DNA from: JANSYL01 sp965229695
GTDB taxonomy: Bacteria; Pseudomonadota; Alphaproteobacteria; Rhodobacterales; Rhodobacteraceae
DNA length: 64,000 nt
Assembly (NCBI GenBank): GCA_965229695.1
Contig: OZ245921.1
Span: forward strand, 1,364,001-1,428,000
Direction of reading: 5' to 3'
Shown: piece by piece, positions 34,306 to 40,739 of the stretch
Layout of the letters: every line of letters begins with the position of its first letter
Numbering within the stretch: the first letter of the stretch is position 1
Made by a program: the position numbers and the translations under genes
Notes under the pieces: generated by a model
Seen by the model: the letters and a program-made list of their open reading frames with translations, nothing else
The model's database searches: none
What the model was told of the DNA's origin: nothing

Positions 34306-34656
34306 ATGAAAATGCGCTTTGCGACAATGGGGAATGTTGGCGTTGTCCACGTGGATGAAACCCGCATCGACGCCAGTGTCGCGATCCAGTTCAAGGATCA
34401 GTTTCGCAGTTTGATCGATCCGCAGGAGGGGCCGGTTATTCTGGATCTGTCGCAGGTGGATTTCCTGGATTCCAGCGGGCTTGGCGCGGTGGTGGCGGCG
34501 CGCAAGCTGCTGGGCGGCGGGCGTAAGCTGGAACTGGCCGGGCTGCGCCCCGCGGTCGATAAGGTGATGACCCTGACGCGGATGAACACGGTTTTTCCCA
34601 TCCACCGCGATTTGGACGCGGCGCTGGCCAGTCATCAGGGCGATAGCGCGGCCTAG
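34306..34656 (+). CDS. STAS-domain anti-sigma-factor antagonist
   Basis: 116 residues from ATG 34306 after CGGAGGA. A single STAS domain with DLSQVDFLDSSGLGAVVAARK, containing the Ser that the partner kinase phosphorylates in SpoIIAA/RsbV proteins. Sixteen base pairs later comes an RsbW-type ATPase, giving a two-gene partner-switching module. No sigma factor or PP2C phosphatase gene is in the neighbourhood, so the output target is unknown. Confidence 0.88.
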   Translation: MKMRFATMGNVGVVHVDETRIDASVAIQFKDQFRSLIDPQEGPVILDLSQVDFLDSSGLGAVVAARKLLGGGRKLELAGLRPAVDKVMTLTRMNTVFPIHRDLDAALASHQGDSAA

Positions 34657-34671
34657 GGCAATGGGGGCCTC

Positions 34672-35124
34672 GTGAAAGATCAACGCAGCGATCACAGCGC
34701 GCAAATCCTGACGTGCCGCTTTATGGGCACCGAGCAGGCGGTGCGCGCCGAATTGGACCGGCTGGGCGACGCGTTGGGCGCGGCGGGCGTTGCCAAACCC
34801 CTGGCGGAGCGGGTGCGCATCGTGTTGGCCGAAGTGTTCAACAACATCGTCGAACACGCATATGCCCAGCAGGATGCCGGACCCATCCGCGCCGCGATCA
34901 CCCATGGTGACAGCACAATCACCTGTGACATTCGCGATCGGGGCGCACCCTTTGCCAAAGGCGCGCTGCCAGGCCAAACTTGGCCGCCGATTGACCCCGA
35001 CACGCCCGATACGTGGCCCGAGGGTGGGTTTGGTTGGGCGATGGTGCGCGAATTGACCCAGGATTTGAGCTATCGGCATCGGGCGGGCGAAAACATTCTG
35101 CAATTTCGAATTCAACGGGATTAA
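34672..35124 (+). CDS. RsbW/SpoIIAB-type anti-sigma serine kinase (HATPase_c_2)
   Basis: 150 residues with a GTG start at 34672. The GHKL ATP-binding motifs are clear: N-box EVFNNIVEHAY, G1-type DIRDRGAPF and GGFGWAMVREL. It should phosphorylate the upstream STAS partner. Since no sigma gene is close, the kinase may bind a distant sigma factor or another effector. The end is followed by a 7-bp palindromic hairpin (GGCATTTTGAAATGCC, 35134-35149) that may act as a weak terminator. Confidence 0.88.
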   Translation: MKDQRSDHSAQILTCRFMGTEQAVRAELDRLGDALGAAGVAKPLAERVRIVLAEVFNNIVEHAYAQQDAGPIRAAITHGDSTITCDIRDRGAPFAKGALPGQTWPPIDPDTPDTWPEGGFGWAMVRELTQDLSYRHRAGENILQFRIQRD

Positions 35125-35208
35125 TTCGACCCCGGCATTTTGAAATGCCACGCGAATGCCGCAATCCAATCGAATTCCCGCCCTGATACGCGGCCATAAA
35201 CGGTTTTG

Positions 35209-35286
35209 TAGCTGCAGAGGCTTCCTCCGGCGTCGCGTTTCAAGCCCCCACCCAGTGCGCGACGTCGGAGTCTCTGCTGCTGCGTA
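35209..35286 (+). other. Long imperfect hairpin upstream of ggt (candidate structured RNA)
   Basis: Arms GCAGAG...CTCCG...CGTCGCG (35214-35237) pair with CGCGACG...CGGAG...CTCTGC (35258-35277) around a 20-nt loop, with further partial pairing outside (GTA...TAC). The symmetry works on both strands, so direction is not certain. It fills the middle of the 247-bp space between the kinase gene and ggt, ending about 90 bp before the ggt ATG. It could be a leader structure, terminator or small RNA; no known RNA family is recognised. Confidence 0.5.
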
Positions 35287-35371
35287 CCCCCGCCTTGTCA
35301 TTCTGCCCTTGCCGTCGCAGCGATACGACCTAGGCTAAGGGGGAAAAGAGAACGCGTGGGGAGGGACTTAC

Positions 35372-36958
35372 ATGCGCGATTACCACCGTCCGGGGCGCTC
35401 GCCCGTTTATGCCGAGCGCGGTCTTTGCGCGACATCCCACCCATTGGCGGCCCAAACCGCAATCTCGATCCTGCAGCAGGGCGGCAATGCCGTGGATGCG
35501 GCCATCGGCGCGGCGGTGTTGCTGGGGTTTTGCGAGCCGCAAATGACCGGCCTGGGCGGCGATATGTTCGCCATGGTCAAACGCAGCGACAGCGATGAGA
35601 TCCTTGGCCTGAATGCCTCGGGCCGCGCGCCTGCCGCCATCAGCGCCGCCGATCTGCGCGCCAGCGGGATGACCAAAATCCCCAAAGGGCATGCGGCTTC
35701 GATCACCGTGCCGGGGGCGGTGGATGGGTTCTGTCGCCTGCATGAGGACCACGGGCGTTTGCCTTTGGATCAAGTTCTGGCCCCCGCGATTGATTATGCC
35801 GACGCCGGCGTGCCAGTCGCCCCGCGCGTGGCCGAGGATTGGGCCGAAGCGGTGGGCCGTCTGCAAGGCAAGGCCAAAGATCTTTTTTCCGACAATGGAA
35901 CCGCGCTGAGCACGGGGGCCCGGTTCCGTGCACCCGGTCAGGCCGAGGTGTTGCGCCGGATCGCTGCTGAGGGCCGCGATGGATTCTACACGGGCGAAGT
36001 GGCCGAGGACATGGTGAACAGCCTGCGCGCCATGGGGGGGGTGCACGAGCTGGACGATTTCGCCAATGCCCGCGCCGATTACGTAACCCCGATCAAAGGC
36101 GGCTATCGCGGTGCGGAATTGACGGAGCTGCCGCCGAATGGCCAAGGCGCGGCGGCGATGCTGCTGGCCAATATTTTGGAACGTTTCGATGTCGCCGCGA
36201 TGGACCCGCTGGGCGTGGAGCGCGCGCATCTTGAGGCCGAAGCCACCAAGCTGGCCTATGACGCGCGCAACCGTTTTATCGGCGATTTCGACGCCTCGAC
36301 ACGCTTGGCCCATATGCTCGACCCTGCCACGGCGGCGGCCTTGGCCGATTTGATCGATATGGACCGCGCCATGCCGCTGGCCGCCCCGCCGACCGAGGCG
36401 GTGCACCGCGAAACCGTTTACCTAACCGTTGTCGATAAAGATCGCATGGCTGTGTCGATGATCTATTCGATCTTTTCCAGCTTTGGCGCCGGGCAGGCGA
36501 GCGACAGGTTCGGTATCCTGTTCCATGATCGCGGCGCCGGGTTCACGCTAACCGAAGGGCACCCGAATGAGATCGGGCCGGGCAAGCGGCCGATGCACAC
36601 AATCATCCCCGCCATGCTGCGCGACACTGGCGGCAGCCTGATGCCCTTTGGCGTCATGGGTGGGCAGTACCAAGCCACCGGTCATGCGCGCTTTATCTCG
36701 AACGTGCTGGATTTCGGCATGGGCCCACAGGCCGCCATTGATGGCCCGCGTCTGTTTGCCGATGCCGAGCTTGGCGGGCTGCGTGTGGAACGCGGCTATC
36801 CGCCAGCGGTGCACGAGGCGCTTGCGGCGCTGGGCCATAAGGTCATCGACCTGCCCCTGCCCATTGGGGGCGCGCAAGCCATTCGGATCGATGCGCAAAC
36901 CGGGCTGCTGGAAGGTGGATCCGATCCGCGCAAAGACGGGATCGCGCTGGGCTATTGA
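35372..36958 (+). CDS. ggt: Gamma-glutamyltransferase-family Ntn hydrolase
   Basis: 528 residues starting after GGGAGGG. It follows the GGT pattern: ATSHPLAAQTAISILQQGGNAVDAA near the start, MTGLGGD, and the autocleavage site around T348 (RETVYLTVVD, where the canonical form is TTHxSVVD). PPNGQG, HLEAEATKLAYDARNR and GGQYQATGH fit the family. Self-cleavage at T348 would give large and small subunits. There is no signal peptide, so it may be cytoplasmic. The changed TTH motif suggests a divergent branch that may prefer another gamma-glutamyl or amide substrate. Confidence 0.85.
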   Translation: MRDYHRPGRSPVYAERGLCATSHPLAAQTAISILQQGGNAVDAAIGAAVLLGFCEPQMTGLGGDMFAMVKRSDSDEILGLNASGRAPAAISAADLRASGMTKIPKGHAASITVPGAVDGFCRLHEDHGRLPLDQVLAPAIDYADAGVPVAPRVAEDWAEAVGRLQGKAKDLFSDNGTALSTGARFRAPGQAEVLRRIAAEGRDGFYTGEVAEDMVNSLRAMGGVHELDDFANARADYVTPIKGGYRGAELTELPPNGQGAAAMLLANILERFDVAAMDPLGVERAHLEAEATKLAYDARNRFIGDFDASTRLAHMLDPATAAALADLIDMDRAMPLAAPPTEAVHRETVYLTVVDKDRMAVSMIYSIFSSFGAGQASDRFGILFHDRGAGFTLTEGHPNEIGPGKRPMHTIIPAMLRDTGGSLMPFGVMGGQYQATGHARFISNVLDFGMGPQAAIDGPRLFADAELGGLRVERGYPPAVHEALAALGHKVIDLPLPIGGAQAIRIDAQTGLLEGGSDPRKDGIALGY

Positions 36959-37001
36959 CCGGAAATCAGGGTGCGGCGGGCGGCAGGCCGGCTGCCAGCC
37001 C

Positions 37002-37328
37002 TTAGTTCAGCTGATATTCCAGCGGGTACGATCCGTTGCGAAACTCACCAAACAGATCGGGCAGATCGGGGTGATCGACCGGTTCGCCGGTTTCATCCAG
37101 AACCAGGTTTTGTTCCGACACGTAAGCCACGTAGTAGCTTTGATCGTTTTCCGCCAAAAGATGGTAAAACGGCTGCTCGCGGCGCGGGCGGCTGTCGGCT
37201 GGGATCGCGTCATACCATTCTTCAGAATTCGAAAACTCGGCATCGATATCAAAAACGACACCCCGGAAAGGGTGTTTCCGGTGCCGAACCACTTGACCAA
37301 TATTAAACTTCGCAAAGCTTTTAAGCAT
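37002..37328 (-). CDS. hspQ: Heat-shock protein HspQ
   Basis: 108 residues from ATG 37328 (MLKSFAKFNIGQVVRHRKHPFRG). The YccV/HspQ fold signature is clear, with EEWYDAIP, QPFYHLLAEN and YYVAYVSEQNL. HspQ binds hemimethylated DNA and, in enterobacteria, acts as a specificity factor for the Lon protease. GGGGG lies at good spacing before the ATG; a longer frame upstream has no conserved sequence. It faces the gamma-glutamyltransferase tail-to-tail. Confidence 0.92.
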   Translation of the reverse strand: MLKSFAKFNIGQVVRHRKHPFRGVVFDIDAEFSNSEEWYDAIPADSRPRREQPFYHLLAENDQSYYVAYVSEQNLVLDETGEPVDHPDLPDLFGEFRNGSYPLEYQLN

Positions 37329-37413
37329 GGAGCGAACCCCCTTGACCTCCTGATCTAGCGCCCGCATGGGGCGGTTGTCTATCCAACCCGGCCAAAAACG
37401 TGGGAAACAAATT

Positions 37414-38307
37414 GTGGAACTGGCCCTAACAGTCCTTAGCATCGTCGCGCCGGTGTTCATCCTGGCGTCCATCGGCTTTGGCTGGTGCAAGCTTGGATAT
37501 GACTATCCAACTGAATTCATTACGCGTTTGGCGATGACCCTGGCGGTGCCCTGTCTGATCTTTACCGCGCTCATGCGGTCCGAGGTCGACCCTGCGGCGC
37601 TGACCACGCTGAGCCTGGCGGCGGTCGCCGCCTATGGCACGGTACTGGTTTTGGCCTGGGGTGTGGTCAGTTTGCTGGGGTTGGAGCGGCGCAGTTTCCT
37701 GGCGCCCTTGGTCTTTGGCAACACCGGGAACCTGGGTCTGCCGCTAGCTTTGTTTGCATTTGGTGAGATCGGATTGGGCTATGCCGTGGTCGTGTTCGCG
37801 GTCATGGCGGTGATGGCTTTTACCATCGGGGTTTGGCTGGTGTCAGGCAGCAGTTCGCCTTGGAAAGTGCTGCGCGAACCTATGGTGGGCGGCACGCTTT
37901 TGGGCGCCCTGTTTCTAAGCCAGGGCTGGCATACACCGCTCTGGCTGACCAACGCGTTGGATCTGATTGGGCAGACGGCGATCCCGCTGATGCTGATCAC
38001 GCTGGGGGTGGCCGTCGCGCGGTTGCGGCCAGGGCGGATCGGTCAGGCGGTCTGGTTGGCGGCGGGCAAGTTGGCGATTGGCCTGGGCGCGGGTGTGGCC
38101 GCAGGCCTGGCCTTTGGGTTGGAGCCTGTGGCCTTTGGCGTTTTGGTCCTGCAGCTTGCCACGCCGGTGGCCGTGACCTCCTACCTTTTGGCGGAACGCT
38201 ACCGGGCGGATGCTGATGCGGTTGCCGGGATGGTGGTGGTTTCCACCCTGATGTCGGTGGTTGCTTTGCCGATCACACTCTCGTTTCTGCTGCCAATGGC
38301 GGGGTAA
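37414..38307 (+). CDS. AEC-family (auxin efflux carrier-like) transporter
   Basis: 297 residues from GTG 37414 (an in-frame ATG at 37366 has less typical sequence). About ten hydrophobic helices in two repeats, with FGNTGNLGLPLALFAFGE, the conserved NxGxxGxP-type motif of AEC carriers, in the middle. Family members move organic anions such as malate or malonate across the inner membrane; the substrate is not determined. It diverges from hspQ, sharing about 85 bp. Confidence 0.85.
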   Translation: MELALTVLSIVAPVFILASIGFGWCKLGYDYPTEFITRLAMTLAVPCLIFTALMRSEVDPAALTTLSLAAVAAYGTVLVLAWGVVSLLGLERRSFLAPLVFGNTGNLGLPLALFAFGEIGLGYAVVVFAVMAVMAFTIGVWLVSGSSSPWKVLREPMVGGTLLGALFLSQGWHTPLWLTNALDLIGQTAIPLMLITLGVAVARLRPGRIGQAVWLAAGKLAIGLGAGVAAGLAFGLEPVAFGVLVLQLATPVAVTSYLLAERYRADADAVAGMVVVSTLMSVVALPITLSFLLPMAG

Positions 38308-38383
38308 CCCCCATTTTCACACAGGCTTTTTCGCGGTATGGTGCCTGCAATGACCACCGAATAATCGGGGCACGAGCAGGTTT

Positions 38384-38959
38384 ATGAAACGACGCACATT
38401 CCTTTTGGGATCATTCTTTGTCATTGCCGGATGCGGGCGAGAGTTTTCGGCCCCGCGCAATCTGGATGACGCATGCCGATTTATCGCCGAGCGCCCCAGC
38501 TATTTCCGCGCCATGCGCCGGGCTGAGCGCAATTGGGGCGTGCCGGTGCATGTTCAAATGGCAACCTTTCATCAGGAAAGCCGGTTTGTCGGGGATGCCC
38601 GCCCCCCCTATCGCTACACACTGGGCGTGATCCCGATGGGGCGGCTAAGCTCGGCCTATGGCTATAGCCAGGCGCTGGACGGCACCTGGGATGAATATCG
38701 CGCCGCGACCGGCAACCGGCGCGCGCGGCGCACCGATATCGCCGACGCCGCTGATTTCATGGGTTGGTACATGAACCTAAGCCGGGATCGGAACGGGATT
38801 TCCCTGACCGATACGCGGAACCAGTATTTGGCCTATCACGAAGGTCATGCGGGCTATCGCCGGGGCAGCTATAACGGCAAACCCTGGCTTTTGCGGGTGG
38901 CTGATAATGTGGCGGCGCGGGCCGATCTGTATCAGACGCAGCTTGCCACCTGCCGCTAA
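38384..38959 (+). CDS. Lytic-transglycosylase-like lipoprotein
   Basis: 191 residues. The signal ends in a lipobox FVIAGC (Cys17), predicting a lipoprotein. The mature part resembles an SLT domain: MATFHQESRF places the catalytic Glu65, followed by GYSQALDGTWDEY and YLAYHEGHAGYRRG. It likely cleaves peptidoglycan glycan strands in the periplasm. Its end is 3 bp from the convergent lolA stop. About 75 bp separate it from the AEC carrier gene. Confidence 0.82.
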   Translation: MKRRTFLLGSFFVIAGCGREFSAPRNLDDACRFIAERPSYFRAMRRAERNWGVPVHVQMATFHQESRFVGDARPPYRYTLGVIPMGRLSSAYGYSQALDGTWDEYRAATGNRRARRTDIADAADFMGWYMNLSRDRNGISLTDTRNQYLAYHEGHAGYRRGSYNGKPWLLRVADNVAARADLYQTQLATCR

Positions 38960-38962
38960 GGG

Positions 38963-39559
38963 CTAGTCACCGGTGCGGCTGTTGATCTCAATCGGGATGT
39001 TGAAATAGCGCGAGGGCAGGCGCACGCCCTCCTCCAGCCCGCCCAGAACCACGGTGGTTTCAGACCCGCCGCCATCGATGATCACCCATTGGCGCAGTTC
39101 GATCGGGTCGCCGGTGAAGACCATTTCGATGCTACCGATTTCGGGGCGGTCGGGGTCTTGCGCGCGCACGCGGGTGGCGGTGCCGTCAAAGCTGTGATCG
39201 GTAACCATGCCCGAGCGGGCCAGATCGACATTGCGTGCCAGGATCAGGTTCAGCGGCGTTTCCGACAGCGGGTATTGTTCGGGATGGGTGTTCGAGCGCC
39301 CATCGAAGATCGCCACGCGCTGGCCGCCTGCGATCACCAACAGCTCATCGCCGTCATAATCGAACCGCACGCGGCCCGGTCGGTGCAGGTAGAGATCGCC
39401 GGTCGACACGGTGCCATCAGCGTTGATTTGGGTGAAGGTCGCCTGGGCCGTGCGCAAATCGTTCAGATAGGTCGACAAATCGCGCAGGGGCACAGCCTCG
39501 GCCAGGGCGGGCATGGCGCTGGTCAGGCTTAGGGCGGCGGCAAGCAAAATACGTTTCAT
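38963..39559 (-). CDS. lolA: Outer-membrane lipoprotein carrier protein LolA
   Basis: 198 residues with a signal peptide (MKRILLAAALSLTSAMPALA-EA). The carrier fold is recognisable from LRTAQATFTQINADGTVSTG, GDLYLHRPGRVRFDYDGDELLVIAGG and later beta strands. LolA ferries lipoproteins from LolCDE to the outer-membrane receptor. In related genomes it commonly follows ftsK; here a membrane-protein gene and a TetR gene lie between. Confidence 0.9.
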   Translation of the reverse strand: MKRILLAAALSLTSAMPALAEAVPLRDLSTYLNDLRTAQATFTQINADGTVSTGDLYLHRPGRVRFDYDGDELLVIAGGQRVAIFDGRSNTHPEQYPLSETPLNLILARNVDLARSGMVTDHSFDGTATRVRAQDPDRPEIGSIEMVFTGDPIELRQWVIIDGGGSETTVVLGGLEEGVRLPSRYFNIPIEINSRTGD

Positions 39560-39651
39560 GGGGTTTAAGATAACCCTTTCCAGCCACGGTTGAAGGGCTG
39601 GTTTCCCCGCCTCACGGCATGGTTAGGGCCGGTCGGCGGGGATTTACTGGC

Positions 39652-40041
39652 TTAGGCCGGGCTCAGCGCGCCGCAGAGGCGGCGGGCCAGCGTTGGCGCC
39701 AGCGCGTTCAGCAGCAGGCAGATGGCGGCAAGCTGACCACTGACCACAGCGGGCCAGATCAGGCCGATCTGCGGGTCGAGGTATTTCTGCGGCCCAAAGG
39801 ACACCAGCGCCATCGCCGCGGCCAAACCGCCAAAGATGCGGCCCGCCGGGCTGCCGGTGCCCAGGATCAGCGCGACCAGCGCGGCAGACACCGCCGCGCC
39901 TAGGAAAGGGCCGATCCCGAAAAGCGGTGTTGCCACGGGCGGGTGCGGTGGGATGCCCGCGTAAAGCGCGGTCAGCATCACAAGCTGCAGGGTGATCAAA
40001 ACCGCAAGGGCGGCGGTTGCAGGCAGGTATCGGTCGGTCAT
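39652..40041 (-). CDS. Small membrane protein, likely target of the adjacent TetR regulator
   Basis: 129 residues, four transmembrane helices (about 8-28, 42-62, 66-86 and 95-115), with a GPQKYLDPQIGLIWP loop. No family recognised. It is divergent from the TetR gene, and the shared 92-bp region carries a palindromic operator-like site, so it is probably repressed by TetR. The pair occupies the space between lolA and ftsK. Confidence 0.6.
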   Translation of the reverse strand: MTDRYLPATAALAVLITLQLVMLTALYAGIPPHPPVATPLFGIGPFLGAAVSAALVALILGTGSPAGRIFGGLAAAMALVSFGPQKYLDPQIGLIWPAVVSGQLAAICLLLNALAPTLARRLCGALSPA

Positions 40042-40060
40042 CTACTCACTCCTTTTGGCG

Positions 40061-40103
40061 TAATTATGTGTACGGTTGCAGTTATCCGTAATCTTAATTA
40101 CGG
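40061..40103. promoter_or_regulatory. Palindromic operator candidate for the TetR regulator
   Basis: CCGTAAT-CTTA-ATTACGG (40086-40103) is a perfect 7-bp inverted repeat in the divergent space. A related half site, CGTAATTA, lies at 40060-40067. Position and form are typical of TetR operators controlling both divergent genes. Confidence 0.7.
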
Positions 40104-40133
40104 TAATGGTCAAGCGATTTCGAAAGGATGCCG

Positions 40134-40739
40134 ATGCGCCAAGATGCCAAAGCCGAACGCCATGCGCAGATCGAGGCCGCCGCCTATCGTGTGCTGGAGG
40201 AAAAGGGCTATGCCGGCACCTCGATGCTGGCGATTGCGCGGGCGGCCAAAGCCTCGAACGAGACGTTGTATAACTGGTACGGCGACAAAACCGGCCTGTT
40301 CAAAGCGCTGGTTGCGCGCAACGCCGAAGAGATACGGCGCAGCCTGACCGAGGCGTTGGCGCATGGGGATGACCCGCTGGAAACCCTGGGCTCGGTCGGA
40401 CCGCGATTGCTGCAAATGCTGACCGGACCGCGCGCGGTGGCGTTGAACCGGGCGGCGGCGGCTGATCCGACCGGGGTGTTGGGGGCGGCCCTGGCCGAAG
40501 GCGGGCGCAACACCATCGGGCCTTTGATCGGGGCGGTGCTGGGCCAAGCGCAAAAGGCGGGTCAGGTGGCGGCGGATGATCCGGACGCGCTGTTAGAGCT
40601 GTATCTGGGCCTGTTGATCGGGGATTTGCAGATCCGCTGCGTGGTGGGCCGCGCCGACCCGATCACGCCGGAGGCCTCAAAGGCGCGATCAGACCGCGCC
40701 CTGCATTATTTGACCAGGCTCTCAAAGCCAGGCGGCTAG
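40134..40739 (+). CDS. TetR-family transcriptional regulator
   Basis: 201 residues from ATG 40134, which has AAGG 6 nt upstream; ATG 40128 would add two residues. The N-terminal TetR helix-turn-helix is intact (TSMLAIARAAKASNETLYNWYGDKTGLFKALV) and the C-terminal effector domain is helical. It probably represses itself and the divergent membrane-protein gene through the palindrome at 40086-40103. Its stop shares CTAG with the ftsK stop on the other strand. Confidence 0.88.
   Translation: MRQDAKAERHAQIEAAAYRVLEEKGYAGTSMLAIARAAKASNETLYNWYGDKTGLFKALVARNAEEIRRSLTEALAHGDDPLETLGSVGPRLLQMLTGPRAVALNRAAAADPTGVLGAALAEGGRNTIGPLIGAVLGQAQKAGQVAADDPDALLELYLGLLIGDLQIRCVVGRADPITPEASKARSDRALHYLTRLSKPGG

Noticed and set aside
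35134..35149. GGCATTTTGAAATGCC as a full terminator
   Set aside because: The stem is only 6-7 bp and lacks a U tract, so I record it only as a possible weak terminator.
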